Below are positions 10,860 to 21,625 of a stretch of DNA of 64,000 nt, one piece after another; the first letter of the stretch is position 1, and each line of letters begins with the position of its first letter. The notes beneath the pieces were generated by a model. It searched no databases. It was not told the DNA's origin and was given only the letters and a program-made list of their open reading frames with translations. Both the position numbers and the translations under genes were made by a program. This stretch comes from Lepidostoma basale (lineage: Eukaryota; Arthropoda; Insecta; Trichoptera; Lepidostomatidae): NCBI GenBank assembly GCA_022606425.2, contig JAHDVF020001034.1:930001-994000 (forward strand), in the 5' to 3' direction.

Positions 10860-11562
10860 CGTGATGTACACGTGATGTGCACGTGATGTGCACGCGATAT
10901 GCACGTGATGTGCACGTGATGCGCACGTGATGTGCACGTGATGTGCACGTGATGCGCACGTGATGTGCATGTGATGTGCACGTGGTGTGCACGATGTTCG
11001 TGTGACGCGCATGCGCACGTGATTTTCGCATGACGCACGTGATCTTCGCGTTTCGCGCATGCGCACGTAATCTTCGCGTGACGCGCATGCGCACGTAAAC
11101 TTCGCGTGACGCGCATGCGCACGTGATGGTCACGTGTTGCTCACGTGATGTGCACGTGACACGCATCTGCTCGTGATCTTCGCGTGACGCGCATGCGCAC
11201 GTGATCTTCGCGTTTCGCGCATGCGCACGTGGTGATAACGTGATGCTCACGGGATGTTCACGTGATGTGCACGTGATGTGCACGTGATGTGCACGTGATG
11301 TGCACGTGATGTGCACGTGATGTGCACGTGATGTGCACGTGATGTGCACGTGATGTGCACGCGATGTGCACGCGATGTGCACGTGATGTGCACGTGATGT
11401 GCACGCGATGTGCACGTGATGTGCACGTGATGTGCACGCGATGTGCACGTGATGTGCACGTGATGTGCACGTGATGTGCACGTGATGTGCACGTGATGTG
11501 CACGTGATGTGCACGTGATGTGCACGTGATGTGCACGTGATGTGCACGTGATGTGCACGTGA
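10860..11562. repeat. 11-bp minisatellite rich in CACGTG
   Basis: Tandem copies of GATGTGCACGT, some 30 nearly uniform ones in 11250-11562. A scrambled half (10985-11245) contains CGCGCATGCGCACGT units. Most units contain the palindrome CACGTG. Because 11 is not a multiple of 3, the array is open in all frames, so long ORFs encoding HVHITCTSRA repeats are artefacts. It lies directly against the LINE-C fragment at 11563. Confidence 0.95.
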
Positions 11563-11880
11563 TCAGCACAGATTGTTTTACCTACCGGCCGCCAGAACCA
11601 ATCTGCCTCTGGTGACACCGGTGGGAAGAACAATTAGTCTGCTGAACGCGGTCTCCTCGGAGATCGACGTCTTTCATATTAGTGAAAGTACGTTCAGGAG
11701 ACAAATACTCTTGACTTTGGAAAGTATCTTGTCTTCCTAATGTCGAACCATCACTAATGCGTTCCTGGTATTATGTTGTATGTGTATAATATCTTACCTG
11801 TACTCAATAGTTGCCTTAAACATTTATGCTGTTTATAATGTCTTTTGAGTAAATAAACTGATTTGATTTGATTGAAATTA
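11563..11880 (+). mobile_element. LINE-C C-terminus, 3' UTR and tail
   Basis: Encodes the family's last residues (NLPLVTPVGRTISLLNAVSS, EIDVFHISESTFRRQ, then LTLESILSS and stop at about 11740). The UTR and the TGATTTGATTTGATTGAA tail follow at 11855-11875. The C-terminal tail motif is typical of CR1/L2-clade LINEs. Confidence 0.75.
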
Positions 11881-12483
11881 AATTCTAATGCCATTGATTT
11901 TAATTTTTTAAGATTGTCCTTTTTAAAAAATAATGATAATAAGTTGTAGAAAATAATTATATAATTGTTATAGAAATATAATTTCACAGCTATGAGGAAT
12001 ATTTTTTTAAGTATTTGTGCGTGCAACGTTTGAAAAAGTTAATTTTCAAATTGATCTTAATTTCTTGCCACAAGGTACAAGATACTCCGTACGAGATTTC
12101 CCGAGAAAAAACATGTTATCTAATTATTAGAGCGGGAAACTGATGAAGATTAATACCACGTTGATTTCAAGGAATCCACCTACGATTTCCAATTAAGACG
12201 AGGAAAGGCTTATTCTAAGTGGTTGGATAAATCCAGCTAAATAACACAATAATTAAATAGAGGATGCCGTATAACTCTACCAGAAACAATCATTATCATT
12301 CCGTGTTCCTTTATTTTCTGTTTTCTCTTCGCATTACTGCTTCTTGCAAAAGCCGCTATCAATTAGTAAATCGAAAAGAAATCAACTGTCCGGAAATTTC
12401 AATTGAATTAAATAAATTACAACATTTTTTTCACAAGTTCCATAGATTTTAAAGTACTTATAATTCTCATTATTTAAATATAG
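11880..12483. other. AT-rich intergenic, no gene recognised
   Basis: Short ORFs occur but none has a recognisable domain or splice context. Confidence 0.4.
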
Positions 12484-13000
12484 GGTGTTCATAAAAGTAC
12501 TCTAAATTTATAGTGTAGGGTGTTTTTTAGTGGTACCTATACAATACATTAAAAATGAAGAAAAAAAACACATTAAAATAATGTTAATGTCGATGATATA
12601 AGCTTTATTTAATAGATTATTGTTTAAATATGATTTCTGGCATATGAGCGCCACGGCTAGCTCGAATGAAGCGCAATCCTGAAATCTAATTTTCAACAGT
12701 TGTCGTCTTTGTGGATGCGTATTATCCACTAGATTGTACGTGGTGCGAAAACGATCCATGGTCTTCCGAATAAATTGTTCGAATGGACGATTATGTCGAC
12801 CGTAAAATGGACGTAGTGCACGATAAGTTTGGTGAAACGAACCATGATTTTCAAAATAGTATAGCGCTGTTCTGACTTCAGTCTATTTATGGTGAAATGG
12901 CAAAACGTACTAATTACAAATCCACTATCAACTGTCAAATTGACAGTCTGTAAAAAGAATGTTGCCAGTTCAAAAACCAAACCTCTAAAAAAAAAAACTT
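12483..13000 (-). mobile_element. Internally deleted mariner-like element
   Basis: The right end (about 12890-13000) is the element start, with TTTTAGAGGTTTGGTTTTTG and GACTGTCAATTTGACAG on the minus strand. The N-terminal transposase region (CCATGGATCGTTTTCG; MDRFRTTYNLVDNTHPQRR) lies at 12700-12860. The left end has GGGTGTT. Compared with 8845-9345 it is a separate, more decayed copy. Confidence 0.7.
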
Positions 13001-13034
13001 ATATAATATAATTTCTTCGACACTGCTTCTAAAT

Positions 13035-13120
13035 ATTACAAAAAAAACTAACTAACTAACTAACCATCACGCCATCTCCACGAAGGGGTAGGCAGAAAGA
13101 ATGGACTGCCACACTTATTA
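13035..13120 (-). mobile_element. LINE-A terminus
   Basis: AACTAACTAACTAACCATCACG (13045-13070) is the GTTA tail plus terminus on the minus strand, followed by the terminal coding block. Confidence 0.7.
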
Positions 13121-13149
13121 ATATTACAAACTTTTTTATTCAAAATTAT

Positions 13150-13285
13150 ATTATATATTCATCATCAGTCGTCCAGTGCTGGATATAGGCCTCCCTTCCC
13201 GACTTCCACAACTCTCTATCCCTCGCCACTCTGCGCAATTGACCTCTTACCACTCTCTTGATGTCATCAGACCATCTTGATTGAA
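13150..13285 (-). mobile_element. LINE 3' fragment of another family
   Basis: The minus strand contains GGCCTATATCCAGCACTGGAC followed by a short TGATGATGAAT tail at about 13160. This is the usual end of RTE-like insect LINEs. Only about 130 bp remain. Confidence 0.5.
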
Positions 13286-13469
13286 ATTATATATTAGTAG
13301 TTATTAAAAATAAAAAGCGTCGTTATTTAATAATCATTTTTTAAACTTCAAGGATTTATTTTTCAATAATAAAAATCAGTTCAAAATATGAATGGTTATT
13401 GAAACTGCTTGGAAGAAGTTCATTGTAAATAATGAAATTAACAACAACAACAACAACAAACAGAGAGTG

Positions 13470-13815
13470 GGGGTAAGCAGAGAGAATGGACCGCCACACT
13501 ACTCTATTCTGGCACACCTCAGCTAGTCATACACGCACGTTGATTCTTCCTACTTCTAACATGACCAACCTTTAAAATTTGATTAACTTGGTCATGCCGT
13601 GTTCGCCTCGGTCTGCTTCGACTCCATACTCCATTTACGTCATTAACGTATACTTTCTTAACCATTCTTTCTCCATCCATGCGCTCCATATTTCCGAACC
13701 AACGCGGCGATCCTTTCATAATTTTGTTCATCATATCTTCTTCCTCTCTACATTCCTTTATTATTTCAGCATATCAGTAGAACGACATACGACAGAATCT
13801 CAAATGCTGATATAA
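13470..13815 (-). pseudogene. LINE-A C-terminal fragment
   Basis: The minus strand reads MMNKIMKGSPRWFGNMERMD and a VWSRSRPRRTRHDQVNQIL block, ending in the terminal repeat at about 13470 next to an ACAACAACAACA run. Confidence 0.75.
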
Positions 13816-13834
13816 TGAAATTAAAAAATGTTTT

Positions 13835-14260
13835 ATTCTTGTTCTTCCAATTTCGACCGATTTCGGTATCTTCCGGTGGCATCTTCATAGAGAAAATAAA
13901 CTTTCATATGTGGTAAAAACAATGTTTTGTATTGGGATTCCACAGTGTTATACCTCAATCCACCTAGATCAAGACGATGATTATTTATACTTCATTTTTA
14001 TACGATTTTCACTACAAGGATCACAAGTTAATATTTTTTTATTAATAAAGCATTTATATTGTTAACAGTATTTCAACTTATTAATAAAAACGCGTTCAGT
14101 CTCTATTTATTTTATATATCTCAAATTTGTAAACAGATATTTTGTGTTATCGGTCTTGACTGAAAATGCATTTCCAACTGATTAAAAAGCTTTTTTATTG
14201 AAAAAGAAACGTATCTACCTGCTTAGATTCGGTCAAATTTAAATGTGTGAAAACAATCTC
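13835..14260. other. Unassigned; possible hammerhead-like repeat at 13845-13900
   Basis: On the minus strand 13845-13900 reads TGAAGATGCCACCGGAAG...CCGAAATCGG, similar in layout to the hammerhead-like cores but more decayed. The rest is AT-rich and unassigned. Confidence 0.3.
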
Positions 14261-14275
14261 CATATTCAAAAGAGT

Positions 14276-14523
14276 TTTACAATGTTGTCAAAATTATTTT
14301 CTGATTATTGAATAGTACCTACCTAAATTCGTAACGTACTCGTACGAGTACCTACCAATAGTGTAATGTTTGAAACACATACCAAATTGAATTGTATTTT
14401 ACAATGTTGTCAAAATTATTTTCCGATTATTGAATAGTAGGTACCTACCTAAATTCGTAATATTCGAGTACCTACCAATAGTGTAGTGTTTGAAACGTAT
14501 ACCAAATTGAATTATTGTATTTT
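14276..14523 (+). repeat. Tandem duplication, two ~122-bp units
   Basis: Two adjacent copies begin ACAATGTTGTCAAAATTATT (14279 and about 14401) and differ by a few substitutions and short indels. Each carries GTACCTACC words. No ORF. Confidence 0.85.
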
Positions 14524-14524
14524 A

Positions 14525-14855
14525 GAATGGTTTAAACGCAACATTTTGAAGAAAATTCTTTCTCACGGTTGGTTTATTATAATTTCAAGCGTGGCTCCGT
14601 AATCCTAAGCCCGCCCAAAACTTGACCCTTCAAATAATTGATAATAATTTTCACATAATTACGCCCCACAAAACACGACCTTTGAAATCTGGATCTTACT
14701 CGGATCCTCGAACCGCATTCCCATTCCCAGGATAAATTATTTTAGAACACGAAATAATCATATGCGACTGTGACGTCACGAGGACCTGCTTCTAAAATGA
14801 ATAATTTAAACATACCCTATGACGACAACAACAACATCAACTAAAAGTCACGCCG
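14525..14855. other. No gene recognised
   Basis: Mixed composition, no repeat identified. Confidence 0.35.
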
Positions 14856-15480
14856 TTTACGGAGGGGTAAGCAGAGAGAATGGACCTCCGCACTACTCGA
14901 TCCTGACACACCTTTCTAGATTCCTCCACATTCATACAGCGAGTCATACACGCACGTCGATTCTTTCGACTGCTAACGTGGCCGACCTTTAAAATTTTAT
15001 TTATTTTATTATACTAAGTTTTCCTCGGTATCCCACGACTCAGTACTCCATTCACATCGTTAACGTTCATACAGCGAGTAATACGGTTCTTTTGACTTTT
15101 TACATGACTGACATTTAAAATTTGATCCATTCGGTCATGCCATATTTTCCTCGGACTTCCTCAACTTCGTACTCTACATTCAGTTAAAATATAATTTTTT
15201 AATCATTATTTCTTCATCCATGCGTTCCATATGTCCAAACCAACGCAGTGATCCTTTCATAATTTAGTTCATAATACGTTCTTCCGCTCTAAATCCCTTC
15301 GTTTCGTTTCGCATTTATTCGAAATAATCATTAAGACTAGTCTTAATATTTTTAGCATACCCACCATCACGCCGTCTCCCCGAAGAAGTATGCAGAAAAA
15401 ATAATGGATCGCCACACTGTTCTTTCCTGAGATATTCTCTCGATTCCTAAACATTCGTACATCGTGTCATGCTTTTTGTT
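14855..15480 (-). pseudogene. LINE-A fragments, three partial copies
   Basis: The minus strand carries at least three LINE-A terminal or subterminal pieces, at 14855-15060, 15060-15290 and 15360-15475. Each has the CACGTCGATTCTT or GCCGTCTCCCCG blocks. All frames are broken. Confidence 0.7.
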
Positions 15481-15780
15481 TATAGACGAATTTGCTGAAT
15501 AATTATAGATACTGGACGTCTTGAAAAATGTTTATTTTGATCTGATGTTAGTTGTAGGGATACTTACCTACCTTAACCTTATCAGTTAATTCCAGGAAGT
15601 CCTCCATTGTGCAGAAAATAATGATTTTTCGAATATTTTTCTTTGAAAGCAATACTTCGTCAATAAACATGCAGGATGAAAAGTTGGCACCTTTAAAATT
15701 TATTTCTTTGACACATTTTAAAAATGTCTGCCATGACAAATCACTTTCTTTCCAATACAGATATTTTTTATGTCATGGGT
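15480..15780. other. No gene recognised
   Basis: A 63-codon minus-strand frame at 15548-15739 has no recognised domain and no splice context. Confidence 0.35.
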
Positions 15781-16275
15781 AACGATTAAACCTAGGTTTA
15801 CCCGAGTAAACTTCGCAATACCCTGAAAACATGGGTAAAGTCCAAAATATATTTGAAATTGTACACGTTTCGGGCTTTACTCGGGTAAACTGCGTTCGCT
15901 TAAACCTTGGTTTACCCGGGTAAACTCCGTAATACCCAGGAAACATGGGTCTAGTCCAACATATGTTTGAAATTGTACACGTTTCGGGTTTTACCCGGGT
16001 AAACCGCGTTCTATCCGCATTCGCTTAAACCTAGGTTTTCCCGGGTAAACTCCGTAATACCCAGGAAACATGGGTCTAGTCCAACATATATTTGAAATTG
16101 TACACGTTTCGGGCTTTACCCGGGTAAACCGCGTTCGCTTAAACCTTGATTTACCCGGGTAAACTCCGTTATACACAGGAAACATGGGTGTAGTCTAAAA
16201 TATATTTTAAATTGTACCCGCTTCGGGCTTTACCCGGGAAACCGCGTTCTATCCGTTTTCGCTTGTTTAAACTTG
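15780..16275. repeat. ~120-bp tandem repeats with TTTACCCGGGTAAA
   Basis: About four units, each with GCTTAAACCTTGGTTTACC, CGGGTAAACTCCGTAATACC, GGAAACATGGGT, AAATTGTACACGTTTCGGG and TTTACCCGGGTAAAC. The near-perfect palindrome TTTACCCGGGTAAA occurs twice per unit. A further unit lies inverted at 16545-16730, making a foldback. Confidence 0.85.
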
Positions 16276-16484
16276 GGTTTATCTAAAATGACAATGTTTG
16301 AAAACATATTTAATTTAAAATAAAAAACACTTTTAAATAAAAGTAGAACACAGTATCCTGCTAAATAAAGGATACCTGTACCTATAATCTATTTGTTCAA
16401 ACAAGACAAGCTGCTGTGACATTTCGAATTACAGAGATTTCCTATAGCTTTACATTTACATTTATTGATCATGCATTTAGTTTT

Positions 16485-16530
16485 ACAGTGTTTAGGTTAG
16501 GCTAGGTTAGGTTATGTCAGGTTAGGTAAA
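16485..16530 (+). repeat. TTAGG-like short array
   Basis: TTTAGGTTAGGCTAGGTTAGG and following GTTAGG words resemble the insect telomere repeat (TTAGG)n but are short and imperfect. This is an interstitial remnant or a simple repeat, not a chromosome end. Confidence 0.6.
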
Positions 16531-16544
16531 AGATGACGCAATAA

Positions 16545-16730
16545 TAAATCCTACACCCAAGTTTAACCAAGTGAAAGCGGATAGAAAGCTTTGTTACCCG
16601 GGTAAAGCCCGAAACGTGTAGGTACAATTTCAAATATATTTTGGACTTTACCCATGTTTCCTGGGTATTACGGAGTTTACCCGGGTAAACCTAGATTTAA
16701 TCGTTTATGTAACTTTACCCGTAACATATA
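16545..16730. repeat. Inverted unit of the TTTACCCGGGTAAA repeat
   Basis: The reverse complement of the 15780-16275 unit: TACCCGGGTAAAGCCCGAAA, ACAATTTCAAATATATTTTG, CCCATGTTTCCTGGGTATTA and GTTTACCCGGGTAAACC in order. Confidence 0.85.
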
Positions 16731-16744
16731 CTATAAACAGAACA

Positions 16745-16935
16745 AGAAGTAAAGGAAAAGCGGGAAAAACGTGACACGATCAAAACAAATATAAATTTTC
16801 AGGCGTGTGAAAAGTCGGCAAAATCGACGATGTTGAGTTAGTGCGAGAAAGTATGTACGGAGAGAATTCCATTACTTTCAGTTCATTCTTTCTATCTCTA
16901 TCCCGTCCGCGAGATAGCGTGATGTTAGTTAGATA
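16745..16935 (+). mobile_element. LINE-A 3' fragment, decayed
   Basis: AAAGCGGGAAAAACGTGACACG to GATAGCGTGATGTTAGTTAG matches the family's terminal block, including the GTTAG tail at about 16925. Confidence 0.6.
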
Positions 16936-16969
16936 GATATTTGTCATCATTTTCATTCTTAACAAACAA

Positions 16970-17580
16970 ACCATCACGCCGTTTACTTCAGGGGTAGGCA
17001 GAGACAATGTACCACCACACTACTCTATCCTGACACACCTCTCTAGCTTCCTCCACATTCATGAGTCGATTTAAAATTTGATTAATTTGGTCATACCATG
17101 TTTTTCTCGGTCTACCTCGACTCGGTACTTCGTTTACATGGTTGACGTATACTTTCTCCATTCATGGGTTCCATATGTCCGAACCAATGCAGTGATCCTT
17201 ATATCATTTTGTTCATAATACCTTCTTCCGCTTTACGTTCCTTTCTTATATCAGCATTTGAGATTCTCTCGTACATTGTTCTACCACAAATACTCCTTTA
17301 ATTCTCTTCCATATATGGGTTGTTACCAGATATCCATTGTGAACGACCATTTTCGCTTTCATTGATAAATTCTTGTTTCCAATAACCATTTTTAAAGCTC
17401 CATTCACCACCAACACTTCTTTCGACTTGTCACTATCCATTCGGCCATCCACTGTGAACATGCTACCTAAATACATAAATTCACTCACCTGCTCCGAAGT
17501 CTCTTCGTTCACACTTATGTTACAAACTGTAATTTGCTCTTCTCTTTCAAAAACTATCACCTTTGACGTTCTGACATTTA
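16970..17580 (-). pseudogene. LINE-A C-terminal fragment
   Basis: The minus strand reads MIVFEREEQITVCNISVNEE, SEQVSEFMYLGSMFTVDGRM, AKMVVHNG and, closer to the end, the WFGHM region in broken frame. The terminus is at about 16972. Confidence 0.75.
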
Positions 17581-17589
17581 TCTTTAAAT

Positions 17590-17835
17590 CGTTTGACTTT
17601 CGTTATGGCCATACAACTCTTGAAGAGTTTTAGCCTCCTAAAACTCTTTCGCCAAGCTCCTCGATCCTGCGCCTTTTGCTCCCAGCAGTCCGATTCGCCC
17701 AACCCAGCCAGGTCAGCCAGAACATTATCCATTAGGTGCTGTCTAGGCCTTTCTAGAGGTCTTACTCCAGTCGGTCTAGACGTGTACAGGGCCTTGATTG
17801 CTCTGATCTCTTCGGCTCGGAACATTTTATTTTTC
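17590..17835 (-). pseudogene. LINE-D C-terminal fragment
   Basis: The minus strand encodes EEIRAIKALYTSRPTGVRPL, RPRQHLMDNVLADLAGLGES and WEQKAQDRGAWRKSFRRLK, a non-LTR retrotransposon polyprotein tail. The same sequence occurs on the plus strand at 32880-33061 and 33826-33860, where it serves as the empty-site comparison for a piggyBac-type insertion. Confidence 0.65.
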
Positions 17836-18485
17836 AATACATCAAAAAAGGAAAGCAATTATAATAGTAATAAAAAACATTGTGTAGTCAGTAACTTTAT
17901 TAAAGCTTTCAAACTAAAACCTGATTACAGGAAATGAAATTAACTCAAATACATATAGCACTGGTAACACACAGCTTTATAACAGGATGTCTCGGGCCAG
18001 TCTAGCCGGGCTGGGGTTCCGTCTAGGGGCCAAAGTCGCTTCCACTAAAATTACATTAACTAAGGAAAATTTCATTTACAACATAAAATTTTATTGGTAA
18101 AAATATTTGTACATTTCCAATCGCCAATCCGTGTTATATTATGAACAGAAATAACAAAATCACGTCCTGCGAAAGTCATCTATTTCCAACACCCGTTCAA
18201 TTATAATATGCTTCAATGTTATCCATTATGATTCCAGTTAGCTTCAGGTCACAGATGCTGCTAGTTTCTAAGATCCAACATTGATTGTGAACACTGGGAA
18301 AAGTCTTCACAAGATAGACACGCAAAACTAATCCACAGCACAGAAACGACACCACTGAAAGGAGGAGACGAAAGGAGAGACTATCGAGAGATGGTGGTGG
18401 TTGTACTACCAATGTGTTTCCTTGCTCTAGATACCCTGGAGTGTGTGGATCTAGGATTGGACTTACTCGTATGAATACTCACATC
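17835..18485. other. No gene recognised
   Basis: Mixed composition. 17970-18050 is GC-richer without an ORF. Confidence 0.35.
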
Positions 18486-18740
18486 CGTGAAAGACAGTCT
18501 TCCTCGGAGACGACCTATGATCGAGTTAACTGAGAAAAGCTATGGAAGGTTTTGGCTGAGTATGGAGTGGGCACAAAGCTCATACGAGCCGTTGCTTCCA
18601 TTTACGAAGGAAGCACCATGAGTTTCAGAGTAAACGAGGCTTTTACTTCTTGGTTTAATATCACAAAGGTGTCAAACAGGGTTGTGTAATGTCCCCGTGG
18701 TTGTTCAATCTATACACGGACAAGTGTATGAAAAAACTAT
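18486..18740 (+). pseudogene. LINE-A reverse transcriptase palm fragment
   Basis: The plus strand reads KLWKVLAEYGVGTKLIRAV, ASIYEGSTMSFRVNEAFTSW and, after a frameshift, a QGCVMSPWLFNLY-like block. This matches the middle of the RT domain in 30425-31405. Confidence 0.75.
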
Positions 18741-19600
18741 CATATTGTAGAAAAACAAATAAGTTAGAGTGTGTGTGATAATGTTGAGAAATTGAAATTA
18801 TTGGTAGCTTTATTTGCCGTTATTTATTTGGCCTTAGGCCGGAAACTTTTGGATTTTACAATCTACGAACCGTACTGATTGTGACCTGATGTGGCACGTT
18901 ACAAGTACTCGATAGAAGATAGCGCTGTACCGACACATCTCTAGTAACGACCCAATCAGATAGATCATCATTGGCTGTCCCTCATAAGGGACAAGTCCGT
19001 AATATGAGAAATCTTGGCATATAATATTTAGAAACAGCTGATATAAAAGTCCCACACTTTTACATAAACAAATTTAACCGTAGGGTGTTGAATCTATACA
19101 ACTCCAGTAATGTAAATACAAAAATAAATAATTTTGTATCAATAAAAATATTATTCAACTTAAAAACATTTAATAAAAAAATTGAGCAATTAAAAGATGA
19201 ATAATGCACCATAAATAATTAAAATTAATTATTTTACATAATCACATTAATGTATGTAAATCAACTCCGCCATAATACTCGTTACTGAAAATCTAAAAAA
19301 AGAGTTGTTCGCGATAATCACAACGAGACCGGATACCAAAGAAAACATACAAAAATTGGTTCTTCAATATAAGTACATATTTAAAATGTGGATAATTGTT
19401 TATGCATTTGAATATACATAAGATAATACTGCATTCAGCGTGCAGAACCCATTTGTGGTATTCAGTCATTCAGAATACACGTACAGAATATAGAAAAAGA
19501 AGATCACAATCCAATTTAATGAACTGAATGCAAAAATAGACAATAATTATTAAATACATCTGATGAAAAATTTTTGTATTTTAAGTAGCAAATAAAGAAT
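18740..19600. other. AT-rich, no gene recognised
   Basis: No domain-bearing ORF or named repeat was found. Confidence 0.35.
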
Positions 19601-19604
19601 TCAA

Positions 19605-19936
19605 AGTGTTTTGTTTTAGAGGTTTGGTTTTTAAATTGGCAACACTGTTTCTACAGACTGTCAATTTAACGGTTGACAGTTAATTTGTAGTCAGTACGTT
19701 TTGCCATTTCACCCAGTTGCTCGATAAAGTTGTCGAAAATTGGACTTCAGGATTGCGCTTCATTGGAGCTAGCTGTGGCGCTCATATACCCGAAATCATA
19801 TCATCATCATCTTATTGAGCAACTGGGTGAAATGACAAAACGTACCGACTACAAATCAAATGTCAACTGTCAAATTGACAGTCTGTAGAAACAGTGTTGC
19901 CAGTTTAAAAACCAAACCTCTAAAAAAAAACACCCT
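19605..19936. mobile_element. Palindromic mariner-derived MITE
   Basis: Arms 19605-19737 and 19812-19936 are near-perfect reverse complements. Both carry the TTTTAGAGGTTTGG end, the GACTGTCAATTTGAC block and the GCAACTGGGTGAAATG-type sequence. The 74-bp loop matches the centre of the 12483-13000 element. No coding capacity. It is derived from the same mariner-like family as 8845-9345. Confidence 0.85.
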
Positions 19937-19939
19937 AAA

Positions 19940-20280
19940 TTAAAAATTACACATTACGCCCTATATGCGGCTAGTTACATTTGCATTCTGAAAAAAATTG
20001 TTTCAAACTACAGCAGACTACATTTCCAGCTCATATTTAAATACATCTTATAAACGTTTTTACTTTAGTTCTGTATGTAATATAATGATTAAAATTAACT
20101 ACCTGTCTGAGCTGTAAATGAGACCAATTTTTTTTACTGCAAATGAATCCAGCTGCACAATGGAGGTAAAATACATTATAAATAGTTACTCAACTACTAG
20201 TCTCATCAGTTGATCTGCGATTCTCATCTCTCATTGCGAATGAGGCAATAAATACAGTGACTTACTTTATTGTTTCTTGA
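19940..20280. other. No gene recognised
   Basis: AT-rich. A phrase at 20030-20110 (ATACATCTTATAAACGTTTTTACTTTAG) recurs near 61055-61085, so part is a dispersed repeat. Confidence 0.35.
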
Positions 20281-20284
20281 ACAA

Positions 20285-21035
20285 TGATGTAAAACTCCAT
20301 ATTAAATAATTAATACGAATGAAAACGTCAGTTTTCTAGAAGTTTTATTATATTTTATGGGAATGACTTGTTTCGCCCTTCTAAAGTAATGATCAAATGT
20401 AAATGGAGCAGATATGGTAATTAACAAAAATTTATGTGACTTTATACATTTTTAACAAATAATTATTTGGGTAGGTTCAGAAATATTGGAAAGTGTTTCT
20501 TGGAACTCGTTGAGAATTATTTTTGACAATGATTACATAGTTAGGGTATACTAAATGATATTATATAAATCAAAAATAAGTTATTTGAGGTAGGACAAAA
20601 TAAAGTGTGTTGAATCTACCCCCACACAATGGCGATTTTATTTTATATATAATACTTAGAATCATTAGTCACCTTGAAATATGTAAAATCATTTGTAAAC
20701 AATTTGTAAGAAGATGTTTTTCTTATAAACACCTTATTTCGTCCTACCTCAAATAACTTATTTTTGATTTATATATCATTTAGTATCCCCTAACTATGTA
20801 ATCATTGTCATAAAATTTCTTAACGAGTTCCAAGAAACACTTTCCAATATTTCTGGACATACCCAAATAATTATTTGTTAAAAATGTATAGTCACATAAA
20901 TTTTCGTTAATTACCATATTCTGCTCAATTTACTAGTGTATATAAACAGCAACGAGCTGAAATTTCGTCACATTTGATGTCTTAGAAGGGCGAAACATGT
21001 CATTCCCATAAAATATAATAAAACATCTAGAACAG
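20285..21035. mobile_element. FB1 copy with a second foldback inside it
   Basis: The outer FB1 arms are at 20315-20397 and 20975-21030. Between them lies a different large palindrome. AATTATTTGGGTAGGTTCAG, GTTCCAAGAAACACTTTCCA and ATTTGAGGTAGGACAAAATA appear on both sides as reverse complements (about 20400-20625 and 20720-20940). The structure is either an insertion of one foldback into another or an expanded FB1 form. Confidence 0.8.
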
Positions 21036-21410
21036 TGACTTACATTAGATATTGGAAGCTGTTACAGAATCCAACACTTCAGACTCCTATACAAAGATGA
21101 TTTGTCAACTCCAATATCTTCTGCATATCGTTGACTGTTAGATCAAAATCTAGAACACTAGTAATAATAAAATAGTCGCATTATTTGTATTTTTTGTTCC
21201 CTAAGTTAACAACTAATCAAATCTAATTCAATAGATTTTATACTGTGACAAATATCTCAATATCTGCTGTTAAATGTTTTGGCTAATTCAATAGGACATA
21301 TGAAAAACAATTGTAATCATGCTGGCATTCTGTACCCATTCATACATCAATCAAGCTACCGGGTTCCGCACCAGCGTGGGGTGGACGCAGCCATACTGGC
21401 AGGACTCAAG
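21036..21410 (-). other. Probable Psa 3' UTR or downstream sequence
   Basis: No gene is visible on either strand beyond the Psa stop codon. The strand is that of Psa. No polyadenylation signal could be chosen with confidence. Confidence 0.3.
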
Positions 21411-21412
21411 GA

Positions 21413-21625
21413 CTACTGGTAGGACTTGAGCAGCTCGCTGGTGGAGTCCAGGTCCCTCTTGAGCCAGGCCGCATTCAGGCGGATGGTCTCCAGGGACTGC
21501 TGCACCGTCCTCTCGGCACCCGGGGAGTTGTGGCTGCGGAAGAACTCCTCCACCTCCAGGGCAGACTCTTCCGAGGCAAAGTTCTCCGTCGTGCACTTGA
21601 CCAGACGCGAGAGCAAGAAGCCACC
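21413..21625 (-). CDS. Psa: Psa exon 10 (last coding exon)
   Basis: Encodes residues 795-864 (GGFLLSRLVKCTTENFASEE to LLKSYQ) and TAG at 21413-21415. Acceptor CCTCCCAG at 21626. It is the end of the helical domain, with the conserved NAAWLKRD block. Confidence 0.93.
   Translation of the reverse strand, partial: GGFLLSRLVKCTTENFASEESALEVEEFFRSHNSPGAERTVQQSLETIRLNAAWLKRDLDSTSELLKSYQ

Noticed and set aside
10658..11633. Long minus-strand ORFs encoding HVHITCTSRA repeats
   Set aside because: They are translations of the 11-bp minisatellite, open in all frames because 11 is not divisible by 3.
16485..16530. Chromosome end
   Set aside because: The TTAGG-like array is short, imperfect and internal.
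15780..16730. CRISPR array
   Set aside because: Repeats are long, directly abutting, and in an animal genome.
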